This document shows, piece by piece, positions 47,900 through 58,392 of a DNA stretch of 64,000 bases. The stretch comes from Rhizopus arrhizus (taxonomy: Eukaryota > Mucoromycota > Mucoromycetes > Mucorales > Rhizopodaceae). The stretch lies in the NCBI GenBank assembly GCA_024220505.1, contig JAKZZE010000012.1:1178001-1242000 (forward strand), given 5' to 3'. A program made the position numbers and the translations under genes. The stretch's first letter is position 1. Every line of letters starts with the position of its first letter. The notes under the pieces were generated by a model. The model had not been told where the DNA came from. It saw nothing but the letters and a program-made list of their open reading frames with translations, and made no database searches.

Positions 47900-48954
47900 A
47901 ATGTGCTGGATTCTATGGCGGCGTGCTGGATTCTGACCTTGTGGGTTGTAAGGATGCTCTCGAGATCCTCCTGGTCTTCTTGGCTATTAAGGAGCACAAC
48001 ATCTGAATTTTCCTAGAATCTGGCCATTCTCACAAAGTGAATGAACAATATACGGCATGTTGATGCAGGCAGTTAAACCGTGACTCCAGAGGCAAAAGTA
48101 TTCGTTATTGGCGTTATTCTCATTAGTATTAACGACAGGCACTTGGCGGTTTTGGTTTGTACATCTTAAATGGCCGTGTCAATAACTTGAAGGCGAGCTT
48201 ATTTTCTATAAGGATGAAGGTTGGTTACATTCTAAAGGTTTTCAGAATCACTTCTTCACAATTTGAATAGCATTTACTTGTTCGAAATTCATCAATCAGG
48301 AGAACGCAGAAAACATTCTTCTGGAGGAATCTTTGAAAACCCACACCACAAATGAGCTCATGAAACCTGGGGACTGGAGCAGACCAGTTTCTCATCACGA
48401 AAATAGCATCATCACCAAATCTTCGTCTTGAGCTGGCAATCAGGGAATGGCCAACAAGCTGGTTCCTGAAATAAGACGATAGCTGAAGCATTCGGTGAAT
48501 CGGATGGGCAGTAGCATATTTGGTTGATTCGCATGTTCATACAATGAGCCTGAAGAGTAGCAGTATGGTCGGAGTGGCTCCTAAGAAAAGCAACGTAATC
48601 TCTCAGCACCAAAACTCTGGAATGAACTAGGTCACATTCAACTAGGGCAGCTGCGTCGGGCTTGATGCTTTGAAGAATACGACGGTATTTTCTTGATTTA
48701 CGAGACCTGTCTTGATGTGGCTTTGTGTATATTCACTGTATCTTCTCTTGAACTATAAAATCTTCGTGAACGCAGTAGAGTAGATATCTTCTTCCAGGAT
48801 CAACAACCACACTGTGGCTTTCCAGTTCTTGCTGGTCTGTTAAGGGAAGACTGTCGATATATCTGGTAGGTTCATGCGGAACAGTAAACATTAAAGAGCA
48901 GTGACCTTGAGTATCAACTCTCTTTTTGAGAACAGCTACTCTAATACCTTCCAT
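47900..48954 (-). mobile_element. Decayed Fanzor (eukaryotic TnpB-like, RuvC-type nuclease) gene
   Basis: The minus strand from 48954 down to about 47900 encodes the C-terminal half of a TnpB/Fanzor protein in pieces. The first piece (48954-48733) has SHSVVVDPGRRYLLYCVHED, the RuvC-I block with its Asp near 48800. The second (48690-48412) has KSRKYRRILQSIKPDAAALV and VLVLRDYVAFLRSHSDHTAT. After a frameshift the third (48491-48225) has FGDDAIFVMRNWSAPVPRFH, then LLIDEFRTSKCYSNCEE, the zinc-finger knuckle. A last piece (about 48190-47990) contains LRCTNQNRQVPVV and LWSHGLTACINM. Intact relatives usually read NRDLAA at that point, so the RuvC-III Asp is lost. With its stops, frameshifts and missing catalytic residue it is inactive. 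Fanzor genes are known from Mucoromycota, where they travel with transposons. Confidence 0.8.
47903..47934. repeat. 12-bp direct repeat at the Fanzor relic end
   Basis: GTGCTGGATTCT occurs at 47903-47914 and again at 47923-47934, 20 bp apart. It marks the approximate left end of Fanzor-like similarity. It could be part of the element end or chance. Confidence 0.4.
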
Positions 48955-49302
48955 CTGAATCCCTCACTTCGGTCCCCTTAAAAAAATCCTGTATCTCTCT
49001 TCTTTTTACAGCAAATCAAGCAGCAAAGTGAGCAACATTAAAATTAATGGCATTAACGACAATTATCACAAATAAGTTTCCTATCATGAAAAAGTGATTC
49101 ATCTTCAGTTTGACTATGAAGCTTCATTTTTGTTTTGACAACAAAGCATGGCTGATAAACACACTAATTGGTATCTATAAATTTATAATAAGTTAAAAAG
49201 ACTCTGCTGGTAATAACCTTGTAATGAAGAAGCTAGTGATTTAAGCATGATTGAGGTATATGTTATCCATAAAGTGTTTGGTGAAGCAGCTAATACATTA
49301 TC

Positions 49303-49635
49303 ATGTCATTAGCATATGAAGAGAGCACGGGAAAAGCACTTGAGATTAGTTACCAAAGTTGTTTATTTTACAATGAAGAGTGTACAAACGTACACAATAA
49401 TTATGTTGTCAGTTCTGATTCTTTTAAAATGAGTTTCAGAAAAACGGTTCTCCTTTTTCAGTTATTACTACGAACAAAAGACAACTATGGGCTTGTACTT
49501 GGTAAAGATGATACTCTTCCCACTGACAGCTATATTGAATCATATCCTAATCAGTTAAAGTCATACTATCTTAGTCGTATTGGAAATACTCGTGTGAATA
49601 AGCTATCTATAATCTTTTACAAGTTATATCATTGA
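49303..49635 (+). CDS. Orphan open frame inside the transposon island
   Basis: A 110-residue ATG-started frame between the Fanzor relic and the Tc1/mariner relic. It contains CLFYNEECTNVHNNYVVS and LPTDSYIESYPNQLKSYYLS and has no recognised domain, signal peptide or membrane segment. It may be part of a decayed mobile element or a chance frame in AT-rich DNA. Low confidence; listed because it is unusually long for non-coding sequence in this window. Confidence 0.25.
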   Translation: MSLAYEESTGKALEISYQSCLFYNEECTNVHNNYVVSSDSFKMSFRKTVLLFQLLLRTKDNYGLVLGKDDTLPTDSYIESYPNQLKSYYLSRIGNTRVNKLSIIFYKLYH

Positions 49636-49927
49636 CTATTAACAAGCGAAAAGAAACAACAGATAGAATTAATAGATAGACCAATTTATAGTCACTAAAA
49701 TCACAGAATGTAAATTGCTTGATTTTTATGTCAGAATAATTCAAGTGCTTTGAAATGATTTTTTAAATCCGAATTCTTTTTCTGTCTTACTCTTAGTTAT
49801 ACTGTTACTTATTAAAAGAACCATCTTTCTGATTATTCATGGCTTGACCAATTTGGATTATACAGGCGAATTTTTGCTCTTCAAATGAAAAGAGAATAGT
49901 TACTTTCGCAACATATAATCCCTACAA

Positions 49928-50399
49928 TTAAGTATGTAGTTTATCCTCTACTGGTTTAAGGATGCTTTACTGCTGAGAAAGTTGACTTCCTTGTTGTCGT
50001 AGATAGCACATTAAACCAAGATGAATACATTAATATGAGACAGCGTCTCCATCCTTAGATTCAAGAAAGCATATTTAATTGCTACGTCTTTTAGGAGGAT
50101 GTATTTCATATCATATGGGATCTTGTGCATAGTTGTAGAAGCGGATCATTGAGATCAATACCTTTGACATATGACCTTCACAAAGCCCCGATCTTAATCC
50201 AATTGAAAAAGTTTGGAGTGTTCTGAAGAGACGAATGATATATAGAAAGGGTGAGCTTAGCACAAGAGATGATTCAATCCGTATGTTAAAAAAAGAGCGG
50301 GTCCGTATATCTACTGAAGCATTAAGAAAATTAGTCGGTAATATGCCAAAAAGATGCCGGTCTGTTCTAAGAGCGCATGGTTATCATACCTGCTATTGA
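49928..50399 (+). mobile_element. Tc1/mariner transposase relic
   Basis: Three-frame translation recovers the C-terminal half of a Tc1/mariner DDE transposase. KYVVYPLLV is followed by a stop where the family has Trp (VWG), then GCFTAEKVDFLVVVDSTLNQ and DEYINMRQRLHP. After two frame changes comes QSPDLNPIEKVWSVLKRRM, which holds the third catalytic block (DLNPIE), and the end RCRSVLRAHGYHTCY with TGA at 50397-50399. The central acidic block is scrambled. The N-terminal half was not found. The element lies about 1 kb from the Fanzor relic on the opposite strand. No terminal inverted repeats were recognised by eye. Confidence 0.8.
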
Positions 50400-50979
50400 A
50401 ATAAAAGCTATTTTTACAATGCTGCTTTTATGTCTTTCAAGCTTTCTTTTTATATAGTTTTATTCTTTGTTTATTATTAACAATTATTTGAGTAATGGGG
50501 CATTGAAAATGAAATTCCGATAATGTATGCCGAGCTTTGATGATCTTGAATTCAGGTTTTTTTGTATGCAGAATGTAGTACTGTCCATATGGTTCAAGGC
50601 AATGACTCTTTGAAAGTATTTTTTAGATGCAATGGTGTAGTTTTCAGAGTAAAGCCCATGTATTGCCAAGCTAATAAAATCTGAGCATTGTCTATATTTG
50701 TATATAAAAAGTGTAAATTCTTTCTCATTTTGTGATAATATTGATGAGTTGTGTCTACAGCACTTGCTAAATATTTTAAAGTTTTCATGCTCATGATGTT
50801 AAGTCTTGATAAATAAGGACATTATTGTGTTGCAGAATAGTGTTTTATGATTTGTGTTCTTTTTATATTTTTAATATTAATCTGAGTTTTGAAAGAATTC
50901 AATAACCACTATAAATGAATAGCCCAAATGAATCACCTTATTTTCTTTTCTTTTTTTTACACAAAAAGGAAGAGTAGCT
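50400..50979. other. Intergenic region before KEX2
   Basis: About 580 bp. Two overlapping minus-strand frames (50484-50669, 50594-50794) lack family resemblance. A pyrimidine-rich leader lies just before the KEX2 ATG. Confidence 0.35.
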
Positions 50980-53560
50980 ATGGTGAAACTTTCAAGTCTC
51001 ACAGAGCTTATTACCTTTATTACATCACTTGCCGTAGTGCAAGCCAAATACTTGGGGAAACGTGAGTCCAACCGAGACTATTACACTTTGCACTTGCCTC
51101 AAGGAGAATTGGAAGCAGCACAGCAGATTGCTCAACAATTAGGAGTTCGTTTAGAAGGACAAGTGGGCGAACTAGATACTTATTACATGGTCAGCTCTCT
51201 CAAGAGCCCATTTCAAAAAAGAGACGAAGAAGATCGAATATTGACAGATTTCAATAAATACAAACGATTGTCAGCATCAAAGTGGAAAAGAGATGAACAA
51301 GTATGGACAAAGGTTCAGTCAATAGAAAAACAAATACCCAAACGACGAGTAAAACGTGGACCTATACCTCCTCTTACACCAAAAGAAATAGCTATAGAAA
51401 CTCGAAAGGCATTAAATATCAAAGATCCACTATTTGACAAGCAGTGGCATTTGGTAATCAATACAGTTTTACGTAATAATAAGAGTACCAACACATTGGT
51501 TGGCAACATAGTTAAATCAGAAAAATCCTGGCAACGATATTAATGTGACAGGTGTATGGAAACAGGGTATTACTGGCAAAGGTGTAACTGTAGTGATTCT
51601 TGATGATGGTTTGGATTTCAATAGCACTGATTTAGCAGATAACTTTGTAAGCTTCATTTCCATTTTTTGATTTTTATGAGCGCTACAAAAAAAAAATAGA
51701 GTGTGGAATTTAAAGTTTTTTTATGTAGTATGCCGAAGGATCTTACGACTTCAATGATCATGAGCCTTTGCCTAAACCAAAACTTTGGGACGATACTCAC
51801 GGCACACGATGCGCTGGGCAGATCGCTGCTGTCAAGAACAATGCATGTGGTGTTGGTATTGCTTATGAATCTAAAGTAGCAGGTAATAAGAGGCTTTTTT
51901 TTGTCAGCCTGATGAGCTTATCCCATAATTTCTAGGTATCCGCATTCTTTCTGGAGATTTAACAGATGCAGATGAAGCGCTCGCACTCAACTACAACTAT
52001 CAACATAACCATATCTTTTCATGCTCATGGGGTCCACCTGATAATGGTGAAAACATGGAAGCACCCAAGGCTATATTGACAGACGCCATAGCAAATGGTG
52101 TTCGAAATGGAAGAGATGGCAAAGGGTCAATCTATGTATTTGCAACAGGTAATGGAGCCACATTGGGTGATAATTGTAACTTTGATGCATACACAAACAG
52201 TATTTATACCATCACTGTGGGTGCTATTGATCATACCAATAAACATCCTGCTTATTCTGAATCCTGTTCTGCTCAGCTTGTTGTTACCTATTCAAGTGGT
52301 AGCGGAGAATACATTGTAATATTTGCATCCATGTGTGGCATATTGAGAACTAAAAAATTGCCTTATAGCAAACAACAGATGTAGGCCGCCAAGATTGCTC
52401 TGATAGGCACGGTGGTACTTCAGCAGCTGCGCCTAATGCAGCTGGTATATTTGCCCTTGTGCTTTCGGTACGACCTGACCTAACCTGGCGAGACATGCAG
52501 CATTTATGTGTACAAACAGCTGTACCTATCAGTACAGAAGACAGTGACTGGAAAGAGCTGCCTTCGGGTAGAATTTATAATCATAAATTTGGATATGGTA
52601 AACTGGATGCATATGCCTTGGTAGAGGCAGCCAAGAAATTCAAATCAGTTAACCAACAGACATGGCTTGAACTGCCTAGTCCTGTTAAGAAAAGAATAAT
52701 TCCGGATTCGACAAGCTTGAGAACTAGAAAAGCACTTAAGAGCATTGTCAAAGTCACAGAGGGAATGATAAAGGCAGCTGGGCTGCTTAGATTAGAACAT
52801 GTCACAGCCACTGTCAATATTGAGCATGAAAGACGTGGTGACTTGGTGATTAATTTAGAAAGCCCCCATCTCGTGAAATCCGAGTTGGCCACCAGAAGAA
52901 TACTGGACAAAGTAAAGATGGCATATTGAATTGGAAATTTATGTCTGTTAAGCACTGGTAAATTGAGAAGTTTTAAAAAGGAAAATAATATTAATTTTTT
53001 TTGGATAAAAATATAGGGAAGAGGATCCAATTGGTGATTGGGTTTTGAGTGTCTATGATGTTGGCAACCCAAAAAGTACAGGACATATGCTAAATTGGAC
53101 TTTAACTTTATACGGTGAACAAGATCCAGAGTTTAAAGGAACTCCTATTCACACCACAATTGGATATCATGAAGATCAGGAACATGAAATATCAATTACT
53201 TCAACAGCTGCTATCTCTACGCCTACCGACGCTGACGATACTCCCTCAAGGCCTACACGAATCAAGCCTGATAGCAAACCATCTACCGCTGAAAAAGAAG
53301 AAGATCAAGTACCTAATGATATAAAAGATGTGAATGATTATTTGACTGTTGTATACGCTATCTTTGGATCTATGGCCGTTATAGGTTTAGCGGTTGGCTT
53401 CTACTTGTTTAAACGTAAAAATTGGCATGTAGTCCCCACGACTGATAGACAACAATCAAGATCTGATGGTTACGAATTTGATGTACTCCAGCCTCTGACA
53501 CAAATAGATGAAGAAGAGGAAGGAGAGGAGGAAGATAGACTGCTTAGAAACAATCACTAA
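50980..53560 (+). CDS. KEX2: Kexin (KEX2) proprotein convertase, with an apparent 1-nt frameshift
   Basis: Six exons: 50980-51453, 51512-51646, 51729-51882, 51936-52315, 52369-52957, 53017-53560. A signal peptide (~22 residues) is followed by a propeptide ending [10 protein letters not shown] (cleavage after KR at 125-126). The S8 catalytic residues are Asp ~189 (VVILDDG), His ~227 ([10 protein letters not shown]), the oxyanion Asn ~327 (ATGNG) and Ser ~399 (HGGTSAAAP). The P domain contains [16 protein letters not shown] and [10 protein letters not shown] Glu/Pro-rich stalk, one membrane segment near the C-terminus ([20 protein letters not shown]) and an acidic cytosolic tail complete the late-Golgi protease. 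At about 52893-52902 the frame breaks: homology moves by one base, as if one nucleotide were missing, and the unshifted frame stops at 52929. With one added base the model is ~758 residues. Confidence 0.9.
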
Positions 53561-53679
53561 AAAATAAAATTGTCCAGGCTCTTTTTTCTACTATTTTCTG
53601 CAGCCCCTGGTATTCACTTTTCTCTCTCCGATTTTTCTTTTCTTTTCTACCTTTTTCTTACACTACAAAAAAATAAATT

Positions 53680-55421
53680 ATGGCTTCTCGGGTTCATTGG
53701 AGAAAAGCTTCAGTGCTTTTCGCAGCAACTTTAAGAGGACAGGAAGCTATAAATAGACCTTTAGCAAAGCGATTTATTAGCACAGCTAAAAAACGTAATT
53801 AATATAAAGAGATTTTTGACATTTTTTTGACAGATCTTTCAATAGAGGGACACTGCATTCTAGGTGGTGCCTTCATACCTACATATCAAAAGGTAAGTAA
53901 TAAATAAAGATACACAGTTGCTTTATATTTACAGCTAGTATATAGAGATTCTTTCACGCAACTGGTAAATTCGAAAATTATGCAAAGGAAAAACGAGAAA
54001 AATATTGACATGCTCTTGAATGTAGCGCCAGCTACCTCAGCCAAGAAAGATCCATATGAAGTATTAGGTGTAAAGAAAAACGCAAGCACAAGTGAGATTA
54101 AGAAAGCTTACTATGGTGTAAGTTGAAAAGAACATGTTAAGAGAGAAAAAGCTAAACATACAGAATAGCTTGCTAAAAAATATCACCCTGATACCAACAA
54201 AGACAAAGATGCTCGTGAGAAATTTGTTCAAATTCAAGAAGCCTATGAAATACTCTCTGATGATGAAAAACGTAAACAATACGATCAGTTTGGACATGGA
54301 TTTGAGGGAGGAGCACCTGGCGGTGGTGGATTTCACGGAAGTGGTTTCCCTGGTGGATTTGACCCTAATGACATCTTTAGTCAATTCTTTGGTGGTGGCT
54401 TTGGCGGTGGTGGTCCTTCTAGAGACCCCTTTGGCAGAGCTTCAGCAGGTGATAACATTCAGACCCCTTTAACATTGACATTTATGGAGGCTGTCAAGGG
54501 TGCAACCAAATTTGTTGATGTCGATCGAGTAACAAACTGTACAACCTGTCGAGGAAGCGGCCTTAAGCCTGGTAAGAGTAAGGATACATGCAAGGTTTGT
54601 CATGGTTCAGGTGTGCAAACCATTATGATGGGTGGTGGATTTGGTATGCAGACAACTTGCCAATCATGTAGCGGTGAAGGTTTTTCTGTTCCTCCTGGCT
54701 GTGGCTGTTCTACCTGTAACAGTATGGGTAAAGTAAGAGAACGCAAGACTGTACAGGTGACTGTTCCTCCAGGCGTTGATCAAAGCTCAAGAATACGAGT
54801 TGCTGGTGAAGGTGATGCACCATTAAAGGGCAGTGGCCCCAACGGTGACTTATTTGTCACATTAAATGTAACATCCAAGTATATAGCTTTTATTATATTT
54901 GGATTCTAACATTTGCATATGCATAGATTCAACCCTCAAAGATATTCCGCAGACAGGACACTGATATTTTTGTTGATGCCAAGATTCCTTTCTATAAAGC
55001 AATTTTAGGTGGTCGCATTCGCATTCCAACAGTAGATGGTGATGTTGAATTGAAAGTTCCTGCAGGTTCTCAACCTGGTGACAATATAGCATTAAGAGGT
55101 CGTGGTATCCAACGTCTTCGCAGTACAACCCGCGGTGACCAAATTGTGACACTTGATGTCAAATTCCCAAGAAGTTTAAAAGGAAGACAAAAAGAAATTA
55201 TTGAAGAATACGCTAGTTTAGTAGATGAAGAATATAGACCAAAGGAAGAGCCGATCAAGGCATCCACTCCTGACACACCACCACCATCACCAAAGATGTC
55301 ACCTGAAAGTGATGAAGAAAGTAAAAAGAATGACAAAGGGTTCTTTAAGAATGCCTTTGGCAAATTCAAAGACAAAATTTGTCCTGAAGATGAAGATAAA
55401 GATAAAAAGAAAGACAATTAG
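53680..55421 (+). CDS. MDJ1: Mitochondrial type I DnaJ co-chaperone
   Basis: Six exons (53680-53794, 53834-53892, 53946-53964, 54026-54117, 54169-54867, 54927-55421) give 492 residues. Exon 3 is a 19-nt microexon that supplies RFFHAT, part of the mitochondrial presequence. The J domain follows ([20 protein letters not shown], then YHPDTNKD with the HPD triad), a Gly/Phe-rich stretch, four zinc-finger repeats ([32 protein letters not shown]) and the C-terminal substrate-binding domain ([13 protein letters not shown]). A charged tail with PPPSP ends in KDKKKDN. It partners mitochondrial Hsp70 (Ssc1) in matrix protein folding. The basic, hydroxylated N-terminus supports matrix targeting. The ING gene is convergent, 110 bp beyond. 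Confidence 0.94.
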
Positions 55422-55531
55422 AACGATAGAAAGAAAGAGAAAAACAAAATAATAAATGTTTTTTGTTATATATACAAAATGTGCTTATATATTGAATGCA
55501 AAATAATTGGGCGTGAGGGTATTTCTTTTTG

Positions 55532-56486
55532 TTAATAGATATCATCAGTGAATTTCTTCAACTTCTTTTTGTAGCCTTCTTCTGCAACACAGTCGCTGCA
55601 ATACCATTTTCCTACTGGGGGTTCATAGAGTCCTACACATGCATAATGGAACCATTCTTTCTCGCACTTTTGTCATAAATAGGCAAATTAATTAATCCAA
55701 ATCATGCTATGCAATCTTTGTCTTACATTTTCACCATCACAAGCAACCATGTCTCCAAAGGATACTTGGTTACAGTAACAATATTTGGGTTCATTTGGAT
55801 CGATACCCATCACTGGGAAAACACCATCCTGTTCACCAAGACTTGCTCTAAAAGAAGGTACAGTACGCCTAGATCAGTATTAAAAATGTTACAAAAAAGA
55901 TATGGAGAGTAATATAAAGTAGATGAGGTTGTACCGTTTTCTATAAGAGTGAGGCAATGGCCGTTTTCTTTCAGTGTTTTTCCACTCATCATGTTCATAC
56001 ATCTTTTTTCCCATCCAATCATCACCTATATCATTCTTTGCCATTTGTGAATCAATGCGTTCAATATGTCGAGAGATAAGGTCATACATCTTTTTTGTCA
56101 AGTCAATCTTTTGGTCTTGCTTCTGAAGCGCGAGTTTATAGTCTTTTTCAAGTTGATATTTTGATGCAATCAAGCTGGTATCAGACGGTCCAGTATTCGA
56201 TTTGTATACCTTTGCATAAATTCTTTTGTGCCTCGTATAAGTATCCCTAAAACCTAATTTTCTTGGTCAACACACTGAGTTTTCTTTTTAAAAAAAAGCA
56301 TAAAAAATGATTGTACGCTGAAATTCTTCGTCCATTCGTCTTAACTCTTGCATATTTTGGTCAATTTCATAGGGCAAGTTCTGAAGACCTAAATAGCAAA
56401 GCTGAGTTTGTCTACTTTCTAGTTTCATTATGCATTATCTTACTCTCCACATAGTCCTCAAAAATGTCAGCAATGGACATTGTCAT
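55532..56486 (-). CDS. ING-family chromatin reader (PHD finger)
   Basis: Five exons on the minus strand (56486-56444, 56388-56317, 56253-55935, 55868-55727, 55666-55532) encode 236 residues. The N-terminal ING domain reads [20 protein letters not shown], then RRMDEEFQ and [14 protein letters not shown] helical linker leads to a C-terminal PHD finger: [20 protein letters not shown], then [12 protein letters not shown] and GKWYCSDC, a complete Cys4-His-Cys3 set with the Trp that cages H3K4me3. A basic tail ([10 protein letters not shown]) follows. Such proteins are subunits of NuA4, NuA3 or Rpd3L-type complexes. The sequence does not decide between Yng2, Yng1 and Pho23. Translation may start at either of two Met codons (56486 or 56480). 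Confidence 0.94.
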
Positions 56487-56988
56487 TTTGTTTTACAAAG
56501 CAAAGGGAAAAAAACAACTAAAGGGGCGCAATTCGTAGTTTGAATCATGCGTGACTTTTGAAGGACCCTGTAATCAAAAACGCGACTTCAAAGTGCAACG
56601 CATATGATTCAGGTGACAGGAGATACTGATGCATAATGATCAGTTGTGGACAATCAAAGCTACTATATAACATTACACAGAAGTTATAGATTATTTGAAT
56701 TACTCTGTTTTTTTTTTATATTTCCTTTTGCCAAGCTCACTATCTTTATTTTATTTTATTTTGTAAAAGGAGGATTTTATTCCGGTGACGCAAGGCGTAC
56801 ACCATTGTAAGCATTAGTTCACTATCTTTATATTAAACTACACTACACTTTTTTCAAAAATTATTGGCACACTTCAGGAAAACAAATTACACAGAATTAT
56901 TTTTAGATTTCACAAGTGTTTAAATTAGATGGCACACTCTTTGCAAATAGATTTCTCACTTTTACTTATATGCATTTAAAGCGAAAAT
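56487..56988. other. Intergenic region
   Basis: About 500 bp between the ING gene and the transposase remnant. AT-rich with a T run (56709-56718). No terminal inverted repeat was recognised next to the transposase. Confidence 0.35.
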
Positions 56989-57134
56989 ATGCGTACGTTT
57001 TATCTACGAAATGAGAAAGGTGAAATTATAGATGAAAGTGGAAATGAGCATTTCGAGATGGATGTTGATACTGAAGCATATCCCGTCGATTATATCATCA
57101 ACTGTGATGAGTATTTGGACTGTAAATCACTTGG

Positions 57135-57186
<52 letters not shown>

Positions 57187-57690
57187 AAAAGGAAAAGGAA
57201 AACCTCACAGAAAAATGAAGCCTACATGAGAAGCCTGATAAAGAAGATGAAAATGAAGTTTGTTCATACCGGAAACATGGCGATATTATCAAAGAACAAT
57301 TATTTTTCTTAGTTTACGAAAAAGCCATAACTTCAGGGCAAGCAGCAACTAGCTGGGGGTGTCAATAGGCGTACGGCTTACAACTAGGTTAAAAAAGATC
57401 AGGAAAATTCAACAGATATTCTAGAGCTAAGTAATGGAAAAAAAGTGAATCGCTCTTCGATTTTGAACGAAGAGCATAAAAAGCACCTCATCAGCTTTTA
57501 TGATGACAACCAATCTGCTGTAGTTGACCAAGTCATGAATAGTCTGACGAGTGAGTTTGCTGTTTTAAGGATAGGGAAGACGGCTGTTTATAATTTTATG
57601 ACAAGTGAATACAACTTGACTTTTAAAAAAGCTCACATGCATTCGATTCAGAGGAACAGTCCTGATAATATTGAGCAAAGATTATATTAA
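56989..57690 (+). mobile_element. Broken transposase N-terminal region (IS630/Tc1-like HTH) with a 50-A insertion
   Basis: A first frame (56989 on) starts MRTFYLRNEKGEIIDESGN and reaches a run of 50 A at 57135-57184. After it, DIIKEQLFFLVYEKAITSGQ and AATSWGC continue in another frame. A last frame (57385-57690) has VKKDQENSTDILELSNGKK, SILNEEHKKHLISFYDDNQ and VYNFMTSEYNLTFKKAHMHS. The latter matches the helix-turn-helix head of IS630/Tc1-like transposases common in Mucorales. At least one stop (57368) and one frameshift separate the pieces. The DDE catalytic half is absent: the frame ends at 57690, next to an unrelated gene. It is a truncated, inactive copy. Confidence 0.65.
57135..57184. 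repeat. Poly(A) run (50 nt) inside a transposase remnant
   Basis: The longest homopolymer in the window. It would encode a run of lysines and is followed by AAGG repeats (AAAGGAAAAGG-type) to about 57201. It may be the trace of a retrotransposed 3' end or slippage expansion. Its true length may be misassembled. Confidence 0.85.
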
Positions 57691-57733
57691 TAGTAAATAT
57701 GTATAAACTATAATCAAATATCATTCTAAGCAT

Positions 57734-58352
57734 TTATGGGTAGCCTTTTGTGCGCACTGGACTTGTACATAGTATTCTAATATACATGGTTAAATTCTCC
57801 TGGTCATCTTTATTTTCAATTGCTTCATAAAGGTTCTTCATTGTGTTACTGATAATCTCCTATTCGAAATACACCAGTATTACGTAAAAATTGTATTAAA
57901 AATCATTACTTTGAGCTGATTGAGTTTCTTCATTAAGGTGGGCAAAAGCGAAATATCATTAGGTGTCATTCCAATAAAGTTAAACTCGCTTATCTTTATC
58001 ATTCGGTATTGGCCATCGTATTTTAGATCCATTTTAAAAACTGTTATTATACGATCCATAACATATATTAGTAATAATATAGTAGCTGTTACAAATATAT
58101 TTTACCTTCTTTAATAAATAGTCCAACTGCTTCTAGGTTGACAACTCTTTGTAATATGAGCTTGTTAATATCAATCTGCATTTCTTTGCCTAGTTTTATT
58201 AAATCAATCACATTATTCCCTTTAGCATGGTTATCCTTTCTTTTCACTTCAACAAAACAAAGCTCGAAGGGATTTGAAGAATAGGGTTCAACGAATAAAA
58301 CGAAATCAGGGATTATTAAATGATTCTGAGGTAACCCTTGGCTCTTGGCCAT
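57734..58352 (-). CDS. Member of a Mucorales-type repeated protein family (unknown function), probably 5'-truncated
   Basis: Three exons on the minus strand (58352-58106, 58040-57910, 57859-57734) join in frame to 167 residues. Features are FELCFVEVKRKDNHAKGNN, LIKLGKEMQIDINKL, VGLFIKEGVF, then KMDLKYDGQYRMIKISEFNF and ISLLPTLMKKLNQLKEI. The block Val-Glu-Val-Lys near the start and the KMDLKYDG-Y-R-M block recall a large, expanded family of Mucoromycota proteins that I know only as hypothetical. The start at ATG 58350-58352 follows an upstream in-frame stop, so it may be a truncated copy. Flanked by a broken transposase and a glucoamylase fragment. Valid splice sites suggest it decayed little. 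Confidence 0.55.
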
Positions 58353-58392
58353 GAATGGATTTGCCGAATTTTGCTATCGTGCTATTAAGAGG

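Noticed and set aside
50484..50794. Overlapping minus-strand frames before KEX2
   Set aside because: Short, no motif, and not continuous with either flanking element relic.
52885..52935. Programmed ribosomal frameshift in KEX2
   Set aside because: No slippery heptamer or pseudoknot is evident at the site; an assembly or true one-base deletion is simpler.
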